The notes below the pieces were generated by a model. The model was not told the origin of the DNA and did not search any database. It was given only the letters and a program-made list of their open reading frames with translations. From Portunus trituberculatus (taxonomy: Eukaryota; Arthropoda; Malacostraca; Decapoda; Portunidae), in NCBI RefSeq assembly GCF_017591435.1, contig NC_059300.1:8620058-8684057 (forward strand): DNA of 64,000 bases. The letters are read 5' to 3'. Of this stretch, positions 1 to 12,120 are shown one piece after another; position 1 is the first letter of the stretch, and every line of letters begins with the position of its first letter. A program made the translations under genes and the position numbers.

Positions 1-1440
1 TTTGTGAAGTAATTGATGCCTCATTAAGGGAAGGTGTAGTGCCCCAAGACTGGAAAAGAGCTAACATTGTCCCAATCTATAAATCAGGTAACAAGAGAGA
101 CCCATTGAACTATAGACCAGTGTCACTTACAAGTGTGGTAGCTAAGATGTGTGAGAGGGTGGTGAAGACTAGATGGACAGACTTCTTGGAGAAAATGACA
201 TACTTTGTGAGTGTCAATTTGGTTTTAGGAAAGGGCGTTCATGCACGACAAACCTGATATGTTACTATTCGAGGGTGATAGATGTAATACAGGAAAGAGA
301 TGGTTGGGCTGATGGAATATATCTGGATTTAAAAAAGGCCTTTGATAAGGTACCACACCAGAGACTGATCTGGAAACTTGAAATGGTAGGAGGAGTGCAT
401 GGCAGTTTACTAAAATGGATGGAAGACTTTTGGTAGGAAGAGAAATGAGAACAATAATTAAGGACAGACCATCAGAATGGGGATTGGTGGAGAGTGGAGT
501 TCCACAGGGATCAGTGTTGGCACCAGTAATGTTCGCAGTCTACATAAATGACATGGTGGATGGGGTGTCCAGTTATGTGAGCCTATTTGCAGACGATGCA
601 AAATTGTTACGAAAAGTGAGATGTGACAAAGATTGCGAACTACTCCAGGAAGACTTGGACAGAATATGGAAATGGAGCTGTACATGGCAAATGGAGTTCA
701 ACACGACAAAATGCAAGAAAATAGAGTTTGGCAAGAGTGAAAGAAGAATCAGGAGTATGTACAAGATAGGAAATGAAGACATAAAACCAGTCATGAAGAA
801 AAAGACCTTGGGGTGACAATTACCAATGACCTATCGCCAGAGAGACATATAAACAAAATAATTGGAGAAGTATTGAACTTATTGAGGAACATAAGAGTGG
901 CGTTCAGATATCTAGATGAAGAAATGATGAAGAAAATAATTACTGCAATGATAAGACCGAGGCTTGAATATGCAACAATACAGTGGGCTCGAACTTAAAG
1001 AAACACATAAGGAAACTAGAGAAAGTACAGAGGGCTGCAACGAAAATGGTGCCTGACTTAAGAGATTTGACTTATGAAGACAGACTGAAAAGAATGCAAC
1101 TTCCAACCCTGGAAAACAGAAGAGAAAGGGGAGACCTGATAGCAATATACAGAGTGATGATTGGCATGGAAAAATGGATAGGGAAGATCTGTGTATGTGG
1201 AATGGAAGAATGTCGAGAGGGCATGGGAAAAACTAAAATGGCCACTTATAGGAGAGATGTGAAAAATATAGCTTCCTCATAGAAGGGTGGAAGCATGGAA
1301 TAGTTTAGACGTGGAAGTGGTCAACGCAAGGAATATTCATGATTTTAAGAAAAAGCTGGACATTAATAGATATGGAGACGGGACAACACGAGCATAGCTC
1401 TTTTCCCGTATGTTACAATTAGGTAAATACAATTAGGTAA
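1..1440 (+). mobile_element. CR1/L2-like LINE, copy 1 (3' part: RT and 3' end)
   Basis: This is the 3' half of a non-LTR retrotransposon, cut by the window edge. Read across frames it gives a reverse transcriptase with the finger motif 'NYRPVSLTS', 'FGFRKGRSC', 'DLKKAFDKVPH', 'GVPQGSVLAP' and the catalytic 'FADDAKL' near 586-606, then the thumb and connection region to about 1280. The frame breaks near 195, 436 and 780, so it is dead. The 3' end carries two copies of CAATTAGGTAAATA and runs straight into (AC)n. Short 3' repeats instead of poly(A) are typical of CR1/L2-type LINEs; the clade call is inference. Copy 2 follows at a 2892-bp offset. Confidence 0.88.

Positions 1441-1494
<54 letters not shown>
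1441..1494. repeat. (AC)n microsatellite tail of LINE copy 1
   Basis: Uninterrupted AC dinucleotides begin at the end of the LINE 3' repeat and are followed directly by the endonuclease-coding part of the next LINE copy. Confidence 0.95.
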
Positions 1495-1496
<2 letters not shown>

Positions 1497-1499
1497 ATG

Positions 1500-4317
1500 A
1501 GCGGAATGTAATGTATTCCAACATAAATGGAGTGATATCGGGGATTTTAGAACTCAACGATTACTTGAGGACAAGAACCCAGATATTGTGGGTCTTACTG
1601 AAACAAAACTGAGAGAGGGAGAAGACCTGATGATGGTTGGAGAAGGGAAATATAATGTTTGGAAAAGAAATAGAGTAGGTAAGATGGGAGGAGGAGTGAT
1701 GTTGCTGGTTAAAAAAGATATAAAGGTGGATCAAGTGAAAGAAGGTATGGGAAAGGCAGAAGTGCTAAAGATCAGAGCAGAAACTAATGAAGGAAAAAGA
1801 GGCACTACATAGTGGTGTACGTACCACCTAAGACAAATGCATGGTCAGTACAGGAATATGAAGAAATGATAAGTGATACAGGAACATGTCTGGAAGAAAT
1901 GTTGGGTGGCTGTGAACGAACTATAATGATGGGAGATTTTAATTGTAAAGAGGTGTGTTGGGAGGACTGGTCAATGGAAGGATCAGAGACAACATGGGAA
2001 ATACACTATTGACACTGGCAATGGAAAATGTGTTAACTCAGTGGGTCAAAGAAGATACTAGGTTTGGAGGAGAGGGAGCATCGTCAAGACTGGACTTGGT
2101 CTTTAGTACAGAGCCAATGGTCATTGAGGAGATGAGGGTGGAGTGCCCTTTAGCAAAGAGTGATCATGCAGTTTTGGAGTTCAAGGTGATAGATGAAGAG
2201 AAATCTAGAAGAAATGAAGAATATAAAGTGGGAAGATGGAATTATGCCAAGACAGATTTTGGAAACCTAAAGAAATTCTTTCAAGAGACAAATTGGATGA
2301 AATTCAAGAGTGCTAAGGGAGCAAATGAAAAGTGGAAGGAATTTATAAAAATATACAAAGAAGGTGAGAAAAAATTTGTACCAATAAGACAACATAGAGA
2401 AGTTGGAAAGCAGGACTGGTTTAACGATAGATGTGAAAAGGCTAGAACAAGAAAAGAGGATGCATGGAAGAGGTGGAGAAGGAAAAGACAGATTAAGCAG
2501 TGGGAAAGTTACAAAAGAGCAAGAAATGATTAGAAGAGAAGAAAGAAAGAAACAAGAAAAGGATATAATTGATAAATGTAAAGACCAACCAAGGCTTTTT
2601 TACAGACATGTGAACAACAACATCAAAAATAGAGAAAGTATTGAAAGTTTAGAAGTAAATCCCAGGGAAATGGCAGAGGCTATGAATGGATGCTTTCGGA
2701 AGGTATTCACAAAGGAGACTGCTTTTGACAAACCACTGGTAATGGAACAGAAAGGGATTATGAAGGAGTTTCAAGTAACTGTGGAGGAGATCAAGAATAT
2801 GATGGGGAGTTTAGAAGTGAGAAAAGCTGTGGGACCTGATGGGGTATCAGGATGGATTTTAAGAGAATGCAGGGAGCAACTGGCAGAAAAAGTTTGTGAA
2901 GTAATTGATGCCTCATTAAGGGAAGGTGTAGTGCCCCAAGACTGGAAAAGAGCTAACATTGTCCCAATCTATAAATCAGGTAACAAGAGAGACCCATTGA
3001 ACTATAGACCAGTGTCACTTACAAGTGTGGTAGCTAAGATGTGTGAGAGGGTGGTGAAGAATAGATGGACAGACTTCTTGGAGAAAATGACATACTTTGT
3101 GAGTGTCAATTTGGTTTTAGAAAAGGGCGTTCATGCACGACAAACCTGATATGTTACTATTCGAGGGTGATAGATGTAATACAGGAAAGAGATGGTTGGG
3201 CTGATGGAATATATCTGGATTTAAAAAAGGCCTTTGATAAGGTACCACACCGGAGACTGATCTGGAAACTTGAAATGGTAGGAGGAGTGCATGGCAGTTT
3301 ACTAAAATGGATGGAAGACTTTTGGTAGGAAGAGAAATGAGAACAATAATTAAGGACAGACCATCAGAATGGGGCTTGGTGGAGAGTGGAGTTCCACAGG
3401 GATCAGTGTTGGCACCAGTAATGTTCGCGGTCTACATAAATGACATGGTGGATGGGGTGTCCAGTTATGTGAGCCTATTTGCAGACGATGCAAAATTGTT
3501 AAGAAAAGTGAGATGTGACAAAGATTGCGAACTACTCCAGGAAGACTTGGACAGAATATGGAAATGGAGCTGTACATGGCAAATGGAGTTCAACACGACA
3601 AAATGCAAGAAAATAGAGTTTGGCAAGAGTGAAAGAAGAATCAGGAGTATGTACAAGATAGGAAATGAAGACATAAAACCAGTCATGAAGAAAAAGACCT
3701 TGGGGTGACAATTACCAATGACCTATCGCCAGAGAGACATATAAACAAAATAATTGGAGAAGTATTGAACTTATTGAGGAACATAAGAGTGGCGTTCGTA
3801 TATTTAGATGAAGAAATGATGAAGAAAATAATTACTGCAATGATAAGACCGAGGCTTGAATATGCAACAATACAGTGGGCTCCGAACTTAAAGAAACACA
3901 TAAGGAAACTAGAGAAAGTACAGAGGGCTGCAACAAAAATGGTGCCTGACTTAAGAGATTTGACTTATGAAGACAGACTGAACAGAATGCAACTTCCGAC
4001 CCTGGAAAACAGAAGAGAAAGGGGAGACCTGATGATTGGCATGGAAAAAATGGATAGGGAAGATCTGTGTATGTGGAATGAAAGAATGTCGAGAGGGCAT
4101 GGGAAAAAACTAAAATGGCCACTTATAGGAGAGATGTGAAAAATATAGCTTCCTCATAGAAGGGTGGAAGCATGGAATAGTTTAGACGTGAAAGTGGTCA
4201 ACGCAAGGAATATTCATGATTTTAAGAAAAAGCTGGACATTAGTAGATATGGAGACGGGACAGTACGAGCATAGCTCTTTTCCCGTATGTTACAATTAGG
4301 TAAATACAATTAGGTAA

Positions 4318-4320
<3 letters not shown>
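1500..4320 (+). mobile_element. CR1/L2-like LINE, copy 2 (endonuclease + RT)
   Basis: This is a longer copy of the same family. An APE-type endonuclease is readable across frames from about 1510: 'GLTETKL' (about 1590), 'MMGDFNCKE' (about 1928), 'SRLDLVFST' (about 2085) and 'SDHAVLEF' (about 2159). A linker leads to the RT, with 'GPDGVSGW' (about 2833), 'NYRPVSLTS', 'FGFRKGRSC', 'GVPQGSVLAP' and 'FADDAKL' (about 3478). Breaks occur near 1812, 2000, 2520, 3090, 3328 and 3700. The three breaks in the shared RT region are at the same sites as in copy 1. An 18-bp stretch present in copy 1 near 1141 is missing here. ORF1 is absent, so the element is 5' truncated. The 3' end repeats CAATTAGGTAAATA and then (AC)n. 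Confidence 0.9.

Positions 4321-4362
<42 letters not shown>
4321..4362. repeat. (AC)n microsatellite tail of LINE copy 2
   Basis: A pure AC run that starts at the 3' end of LINE copy 2 and is followed by an older LINE 3' fragment. Confidence 0.95.
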
Positions 4363-4366
<4 letters not shown>

Positions 4367-4600
4367 ACAATAGGTTATGCCAAGAAACAAACAGAAAATG
4401 GCTCCCTGTAGAAGGTGTATTAAGAAATGTGCTTTCCCTTACAAAAGTATATAATAAATCTGGAACAGTTCTGATGTAAGAATTGTGTACTCTAGGAACA
4501 TTCAAGACTTTAAAGTCAGACTAGATGTCAATAGATATGGAAATAGGACAGAATGAGGACAGCTCCTTTCTCATATGTCACAACAAGGTAGTTCTGGGAG
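4363..4600 (+). mobile_element. Older, diverged 3' fragment of the same LINE family
   Basis: From about 4490, 'GGAACATTCAAGACTTTAAA', the 'ATGTCAATAGATATGG' block and the 'AGCTCCTTTCTCATATGT' block align with the last about 110 bp of LINE copies 1 and 2 (for example 1330-1425) at clearly lower identity. The three 3' ends therefore lie in the same orientation, in series, with the most diverged one nearest the RCBTB exon. Confidence 0.65.
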
Positions 4601-4815
4601 GATTGCTGGCTATCCACTCCTGCTGAACTTGTAGGTCATAGCCTCCTGGTAGATTGATAAATTTAAATGCAACAGGAAATGTGAAAAAAAAAGAAAAAAA
4701 AATGCTTTGCCAGGATTTTATTAAAGCTTTCAATCTTTGGATTTAAACTGTGTGCTCTGTTATATTTTCAGGATATCCTTATTTTTACATCTTAACAGAA
4801 TGATTTTTCTTTCAG

Positions 4816-4956
4816 GAGTTAGAAGAATTCTGCTTCCGATTTGCTCTTAATCACATGACAGAAGTTGCACAAACAGAAGCCTTCATGGCACTAGATGAAT
4901 TGACAGTTAAGAACTTCATCCAACGAGCAGCGCAGCATGGAGCCTTCAAGTACTGA
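4816..4956 (+). CDS. RCBTB1: RCBTB1/2-like protein, last coding exon
   Basis: A 47-codon exon follows a good acceptor (TTTTTCTTTCAG ending 4815) and ends in TGA. The peptide starts 'ELEEFCFRFALNHMTEVAQT' and ends 'RAAQHGAFKY'. This matches the C-terminus of RCC1-and-BTB proteins RCBTB1 and RCBTB2 (family pattern EEFCF-x-F-x-x-NH-x-T-x-V-x-QT ... GAFK), the short BACK-like tail after the BTB domain. These proteins carry an N-terminal RCC1 propeller and a BTB fold and are thought to act as CUL3 adaptors. All upstream exons lie left of the window, so the LINE pile at 1-4600 probably sits in the last intron. Paralogue 1 versus 2 cannot be decided. Confidence 0.8.
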   Translation, partial: ELEEFCFRFALNHMTEVAQTEAFMALDELTVKNFIQRAAQHGAFKY

Positions 4957-5535
4957 TATTCTAGCTACTTGTTGATGAGAATCTCACAACAGCAGCAGCA
5001 GCCCAGGCACGGCCAGCACTCTTAATGTCACAGTCAGGGTGTTGTGAGTGGCAAGGCAAAGGGGTCAGTGGTGGTCTGATACGGGCAGTGGTGACAAGAG
5101 AGATAATATCATCAGCATTCATCTTGGGGACAGCCAATCAATGTTGTATGTGTGATATGCTTTAAGAAATTTTTAAGTTTACAATTTCAGATGCTCCATT
5201 TCAGAACAAATAAGAAAATAAAATAAAAAGAATGAAGATCCCAGCTCATTCTGAAAATATGTAAGTTGCACAGTGATATGAGCAGCAGTCATGGTTGATA
5301 CAAAGTTAGAATTAAGTTACTTTACTGCTATTAGAGTATCTGTGATATTTATATGATTTGTTTTATAGAATTATTGTTCATTATTTAAATTATGTTTTGT
5401 TATGTTATGCTTTCTATGTGAGCCAATGATTTATTATTTATTGCAGATTATGAAGTCTCATTTGAAGTTTAAGGAATTGGGCTAATATGGTTGACTTTAG
5501 CTTTATTACTGCTTTCAGTACTTACAAAAGAATTA
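4957..5535 (+). other. RCBTB 3' UTR and flank with polyadenylation signals
   Basis: Non-coding sequence follows the RCBTB stop. Two overlapping AATAAA hexamers at 5217-5227 are the first good polyadenylation signals, which would give a 3' UTR of about 280 nt. A longer UTR is possible because the flank stays AT-rich. Confidence 0.45.
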
Positions 5536-5923
5536 TTGTGGTACCTCAGGTTACAAGTTAATTTGCTCAAAAAGGCCACATCATTCATTACAGTCAATTT
5601 CTTGAGCAACATTGTGGCTTCTGTAAATTAAGTAAACTTTATTATAAAATGACTAAGAGCTGAAGAGCAAAAATGAATGAGGATATGACTCCACAACTCT
5701 TTCCTCTATGAGAGGATAGTGGCGACTGAGAGCAAGTGTTGTTGGGTATCTTTTTGTTTACCGTCAGTTGCCTGATAGAAAACAAAGGCCAAGTCTTCTG
5801 CCTTTTTAGGTGCATGTAACTAAAGTCTTTGCTTATAACTAGCAGTGTTTTTTTATCAAACATTCTTTACAAGTAAATCACATTAGTCCTAACCTCAGAG
5901 ATTTGTAACCCAAGGTATCACTG
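5536..5923. mobile_element. pogo/Tigger-like non-autonomous TIR element
   Basis: The left end TTGTGGTACCTCAGGTTACA and the reverse complement of the right end, CAGTGATACCTTGGGTTACA, match at 15 of 20 positions. TA lies on both sides (5534-5535 and 5924-5925). CAGTGRTACCTTG-type ends with a TA duplication are typical of Tigger/pogo elements. There is no transposase, so this is a 388-bp MITE. Confidence 0.65.
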
Positions 5924-5925
5924 TA

Positions 5926-6796
5926 ATTACAGAAGGTATGTTTTACATTACATAAATTATGATAGATTTCAGGAGCACACAGTATGTTGGTATTTGACTG
6001 TGATGTGACAAAATTTTGTTTCAGATTTGTTTATTTATTTATTTATCGTTATTTAAACACGAGGAGAATTGACAGTTATTTGTGAAATATGTAAAAGGCG
6101 ATGCCTGATGCAGAACATTTTCATGAAAGTACAATAAGCATTGCATTTTGTCTCTTAAATGCTGTGTTTATTATTGCACTTTAAGAAACATACTTTTGTG
6201 TTCCATTCAAGATATTTTCTAAGCCTATATTTCTTTTAATGTTTTTTTATTATTATTTTCTATTTATGATAACACTTATGATTCTCATGTGTTGTGATAT
6301 TAAGTGGAAATCCTTTTATTCTTTTTATTTTTAAGTGTATTGAAACATTCCAACATTATGTAACTGCCTGACACTTAAGCTGTAGATTAATTTTAAGTTT
6401 GTTTCCATTCATCTGTAGATAAAGATTCATAGACAAAGTTTTTCTCTCTATTTCACATGTGAGAAAAAAGAATGATTATATATATGTTATTTTTCAGAAA
6501 ATGTGAATTATGTTGTTTATTTTTTTTTTTCATTCTTGTGGGGTTCATCATTCTTATTATTATTGGCTTTGGTTAGCTTCAGCATTTTACTAATTAAGTA
6601 TTTTTTTGGTTGATTTTGTGTCTCATCAGCTAAACTTTTTCCTTTAATATTCTGGTAAAATTTAGAGGCTTGAGTGAACTTAAGACATCTTGACTTTGTG
6701 AATAAGTTAAGGTTTTCAGTTTATTGTATTCAAATATGATTGCTTACAAGCTGTTAAGGTCAGATAAATTTGAATACTTCAGCAAAATGCTTGCAG

Positions 6797-6888
<92 letters not shown>

Positions 6889-7810
6889 AAAGCCCATAAC
6901 TTCAGATTAAAATAACTTTTACTACTTAATTTAGAATTAATAAGATATTTATTCTATCGAGGAATAAATGTAAAATCATTGTAACATTCCATCTGTGATG
7001 CTATAAGCTCTTGAAAAGAGAATTAGGGAAATTAGATAAGTTTATGAGTTTTGATGTTTTGCTTTATTGTTATTTTTTTATCAATCACATGCTCCTTCTA
7101 TGGTGAAATTCAAGCTATAAAGTCTAGTTGTCCATTTCTATCTTCATGTTGAAGTTAATTTCCAGCATTGAAAGCTAATTATCTTTTTTGCAATGTGACA
7201 GGTTTGTGTGCAGAAAGTTTTCTTAAGTGGAAAATGAAGTGGCTATTGCATTGTCAGTTGAAATTGTGCATAGAAAGCAGGATGAGTTTAATGATTAATA
7301 TTATTGAAGAGTTATTCTTATAGAAAGTCAAATATTGCATTTCCAAATAAAGTGAGTTTGAAAACTGTAGAAGCATATGAGCATTGCAAATTCTTTTCAT
7401 GTGAAATTCTGGTTGTGAATGAAGGAGCAAGGGTGTGCAACTTTAAGATTGCATGACTGATACTAGTCATTTTTTTTGTGTTTTCCTTAAAGGAAGATTT
7501 CATCCTTAAAGTTTAACAAAATCTGATATTTTTATACTTAATTCATAGTTGATTAGAAAATAATGTTTAATTTTATGAAATATTTGTCTGTATATTTTTA
7601 CGTGTCTTTCACAATATGGTACTCTACTTCAGGATTTTATATTTCTCATAACAGATTTTATGTTAAAACAGTAGCTTATTCAGTTGCAGATTGCACAAGA
7701 TTGTTGTTAGAAAAATTTTATTTGGTATGACAAGGAATTATTATCAAGAGTACTTGAATACATGCCTGTTACTATGATTAATTGTGTGAGCATAAAAACA
7801 TTAGAAAATA
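5926..7810. other. AT-rich intergenic stretch
   Basis: I see no gene, TIR pair or RNA here. The only structured sequence is the (TC)n tract at 6798-6884. It may include distal 3' UTR of the RCBTB gene. Confidence 0.5.
6798..6884. repeat. (TC)n microsatellite
   Basis: About 43 uninterrupted TC units. The 63-aa reading frame across it is a Ser-Leu artefact of the repeat. Confidence 0.97.
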
Positions 7811-8913
7811 CAGTGGAGACTCAATACTTGAATTTAATTAGTTCCAAATGGTTGTTTGAATATCAAAAAGTTTGACTATCGATACTTATGAATTAAGTAA
7901 TTACACTTAATCCTCGGCTATCGCACCCAATTGGGGCCGAAATAGCCACGCCATAGCCGAAAACGCGATAGCCTTATTGATCTTGGCTGGAAGGCGGTTT
8001 TGGCCAATGAGTGCTCATATATCTCATAACGTCATGGCTGGGCGCACGATAGCAGGCATCTGAGGTCGCGATAATGAAATTTTAGCAGCTTTTCATGGGT
8101 GCGTGATAGCAATAAAACGCGATAGCTGAAGTCGCGATAGCCAAGGGTTGACTGCAATTCAAATCTTAGCGAAACCTCAAGTTTATAAAGATTTCAATGT
8201 AGTTTTTGTTATAATTTGATTTTTAAATACTGTAAGTGAAGGCTGGTGATGGATAACATAGAAGAGGGGGGGAGAAGGATGGGGAGGAGGAGGAAGGTCA
8301 TCGGAGGACAAGTCACCATCCATGAAAACGTCTTTGTAACTTTTCTCCTGGTGTTATGCCTGTGAACCCACTAGTGGAGGGCTATTACTCACTAACACTT
8401 GCACTCTCATTAGATTCCTTATTTTCACCACTATTAAGCCTCTTTGGTGCCATTATAAGTCTAAATGAAAAACTACTGTCAGAACGCAGAAGAATGTAAT
8501 TTTTCTTAAGACTGTGGCAGGACTAGGGATGAATACCGGTATCTGGTATACTGGATTATCAGCATTGCCAGTAAAACCGGTATCAGAATGGGACAATGGC
8601 AGCAACGGGGAGGGAGAGGACAGAGGTTTGTTTACAACCATGTGTGTGACCATTCGATTACCAGATATTTTCACCACCTTTGGTGTTAATGCAAGTTTAT
8701 AAATGAAAAACTACAGACAAAACACAGGAAAATGTTATTCTGATGACCACACAAATGACGAAGGGGGGGAGGGAGAGGTCAGGGAGCCTTTGTTTACAAC
8801 TACGTGTGTGGATGTTTGAATATTGGGTATTTTTTCGAGTATTAAATCAAACTTTTGCATTCGAGTATTGAAAAGTTTGACTATTAAGACACTCGAGTAT
8901 TGAGTCTCCACTG
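7811..8913. mobile_element. pogo/Tigger-like TIR element with a nested MITE
   Basis: The left end CAGTGGAGACTCAATACTTG and the reverse complement of the right end, CAGTGGAGACTCAATACTCG, match at 19 of 20 positions. TA precedes the left end; CA follows the right end (one change from TA). A subterminal 'AGTTTGACTAT' occurs near both ends. Inside, 8464-8680 and 8701-8825 are related ('ATGAAAAACTAC', then a G-rich run, then 'TTTGTTTACAAC'), an old internal duplication. No transposase is readable. The element is 1103 bp including the insertion at 7904-8154. Confidence 0.72.
7904..8154. mobile_element. MITE nested in the 7811-8913 element
   Basis: The left end CACTTAATCCTCGGCTATCG and the reverse complement of the right end, CAGTCAACCCTTGGCTATCG, share 15 of 20 bases. 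The sequence is unusually CpG-rich for its surroundings, with repeated 'GCGATAGC' words. TA precedes and CA follows. Its insertion inside another TIR element makes it the younger of the two. Confidence 0.68.
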
Positions 8914-8919
8914 CACCAT

Positions 8920-8985
8920 TTTGCAAGCTGCAAGAAACCATCAAGCCTACATGTGGCAGCCCTTGTGTTACAACACCTACTCTCA
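8920..8985 (+). repeat. Short fragment of a dispersed decapod repeat
   Basis: 'AGCTGCAAGAAACCATCAAG' followed by 'CCTACATGTGGCAGCCCTTG' resembles a dispersed repeat I remember from decapod genomes. A longer relative ('CTGCAAGAAGTCAGGTTTAC') lies at 39503-39740. The identification rests on memory. Confidence 0.4.
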
Positions 8986-10020
8986 TATTTCTGTTTTGCA
9001 GGTGCATACAACATAACCCTCCAAGTATCATGAAGTAAAACTGAGGATGTTTATTTAGTTGTGATGTGGATATTAGATGCTTAATGCATTTAATATGCAG
9101 CTTTAATATGGTCTTTTTAGAACTTTTAACATATGTATTTATGTAACGATGCTGAAATCAGGTTATCATATATTGTGCATTGCCATACGTTTGTTCTAGA
9201 ACAATGATGTGGTATTGTGAAATGTGGAGAGTAATGAGATGTAAGGTTAGTATAGAACTAACTGAGGCAGATGAACATGTTTTCAAGGAGGTACAGTGGC
9301 AACAAATATTTACCGATGCAAGTACAGTACTGATGCTTGAACCATTACAAGTTCAACCTCCCAAATTAAAAATTCTGTCATTTGGCAACTCCTGTAAGCT
9401 GCCATAATTTAGATGTGCTGAATTAGTTTAAATGTGCCACAATAATTTACATTTGCCAGCATCATCTTACCATGGCGGACAGTGGTTAGGACACGACGTA
9501 CATAGTTATCGTCAGATCTCACAGTATTCGTGGCCATCAGTCTTCCCCACTGTCAGTCTTCCCCATTGTCAGAAGTCATGCTAAGCTAGAATGCACACTC
9601 ACAATGTCAATTTTAGATTAAAAATTAAATTAAATTCTAAATGAATTTTGGTTCTTGACATAACTTTCTTGGATTTAAATTGTTTTTGGCATCATATTAC
9701 TGCATACAATACTTTTAGGAATAGTTTGACAGTGTATCCAAACAAGAGAATCACAATTTATCAGAGAAGATTACGGCTGACAGCCTGATGCATGCAGGCC
9801 ATGTGAAGCATGGTTTTTTAGAGTTTGGGAAAATTCGTTTTACTCCTGGCAGTTATTTATAATAATGCTTTATTGCATCAAAGAAGCATGTTATTTACTC
9901 ATTACTACTGATATTTATTGTTACATTTATAATAAAAACAGTTGGGATCATATTACAGTATATACAGCCATGTTATCATGATGTTGATAAGAGTTCTAAC
10001 AGTCAGAGGTGGTGCTAAAA
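8986..10020. other. Intergenic stretch without recognised features
   Basis: AT-rich sequence with only short, uninformative reading frames. I see nothing supportable here. Confidence 0.4.
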
Positions 10021-10248
10021 CAGGGTGATTCCCATCTTAGCACTTATGAATGACGTCAGAAGTTTATAGCTGGCCACAGATTGACTGTCTGAAGTGCACC
10101 ATTTTTCCTGCCCTGACTGACATCATTAGCTGTGACAGTTTGTAAAGTATGTGTGGATGTTATTTTGAGGACCACCTGTAGTCTGGAATTTTCTATGGTC
10201 TGGCAAGCCTCAGGTTTGGAAGTTGCTGGATTTGGGAGATTCAACCTG
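10021..10248. mobile_element. Possible TIR element (MITE)
   Basis: The left end CAGGGTGATTCCCATCTTAG and the reverse complement of the right end, CAGGTTGAATCTCCCAAATC, match with one small indel. TA follows the right end at 10249-10250; the left flank is AA. Weaker than the other TIR pairs. Confidence 0.42.
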
Positions 10249-10250
10249 TA

Positions 10251-12043
10251 TTCTGAAACCAATTTCTACTTTGTATGTATTATATAATTTTGTATCATTA
10301 TTCATTACATTTAGTGCATAAAAGTGATATACATCCAAGTAAGTTGGGGGTTACACACCATCCTTAGATTAACAAAACAATATGTATCAACAAAATGCTC
10401 AATATTAGAAAAAGAAAAAAAAAAAAATGGTAAGACAGTAGGATGTAATACTATACTTTTTACACCTTTTTAAAAATATTATTCAAGCAAAGCTAATCTA
10501 CATGTAAGTTATCTGATCATAAAAAAAATATTTTGCAATTGACATTTGAAGAAAATTTTGTCTGAAGGTAGGAAAAAAGTGTTACCATAATATAAACTTA
10601 ATTGACTCATTTAATCTAAATCTTTGATATAATAGATGCTTGGAGAGAAAGACTATCAAGAGAGATAAATATTAACCTTTAAACAGAGGCCAGTACCTTT
10701 CAGTTAAGCATCATATAATTACCAAATTAAATATTTTCTTTGTAGGTGATGAACTAGTTACTACAATTGAATTATATCTCCTGCCATGAATAAAAGCACA
10801 GTAATAAAATCAGTTTGATAGAAAACTCTTTTCATCTTAGTTTTGCTCAAAGTACTGCACATTTGACGTGTGTTTATTAATTTCCACAAGAAACTCAGGC
10901 AGTAAGTAATGTCACAGCAGTAAGACATGTGCTGATGTAGGAATGATTAGTATATTACTGTAGTAGTTTTACATGAATTACTGATTATGAAAACAATACA
11001 ACTTGTTCCCATTAATATTGGCTTTTCATAGTTTTTTTTGTGTCAAGTACAGTATTTTGAATTTTTAAATTTGTACTTTATACTCGAACCATTCAGATAA
11101 TGGATTATGAGTTATTGATTTAGCTTTAAATTTCAGTTTAATGATTACATGTTTTGTAGCATTGTCAGCTCTTCCAGTTATGATTGACACAATGATGGAC
11201 ACCTTCATGGTTGGAGAACTAAGCTGTTGGTTGTCAGACGTTGACATGGAAGATATTGATTTAGAATAATTTACCAATAAACCAAAGCAAGTAGAAAAAA
11301 AAATCAAGGTGACTACTTGTATTTGTCTGCAGTAGGTTGATGTAGTTGGCTTAGGGCCATAATTTGTTATCTAGATTTTATGGTGAAATTGTTTGATGAC
11401 ATAAGCTTATTCTTGAAAACACCAAGAATTAAAGAATACATTACTTAAACAGTGCAATAAAACATGTTTAAACAGAACCTTTCATCCTACAATCCTTAGT
11501 ATAATATTTACTACCTGGAAATGTAAATTTTGCACTGAACTGTCATATTAGTTGTATGACAAGTCATCCGCCATAAGCAATGCTTACAACATTCAGATAC
11601 ATTGTATGTTTTGTACCTCACTGTTTTTTCTAAAGCCTGATTTAATCTTTGGAATATATTCTTTGAAGAACATGACTCTTACATAATCAAGAATGGAGTG
11701 TTTGGACGAAGAGGTAACCATCCCTTGTGGGACACCTGCAGAGGGAGTGACATATCGTTGAAATAGAATGGTCACATTTTCAATACTGGTTTTGTTGACA
11801 CAGAAATTCAGTAATAAGATTGTTATATAAATTATCTAAGTGCTCTTGCATTAAGTCACTTTCTTTTCTTTTCATGTTTACAATTTTTTGAAGAGCTAAA
11901 TGATGGACCATGCTGCTTTTTCTTGAAAGATGATAATAAAATAATTGGCTACTTTGTGATGTTAATGACAGAAATCTTATAAAACATTCATGGGATTAAG
12001 TTGATTAATAAATTTTGTGTGCTGGTTGTTTTGTGATTCTTAG

Positions 12044-12120
<77 letters not shown>

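Noticed and set aside
9180..9407. A 75-aa intergenic frame
   Set aside because: No recognisable domain, no splice context and an AT-rich setting; not distinguishable from chance.
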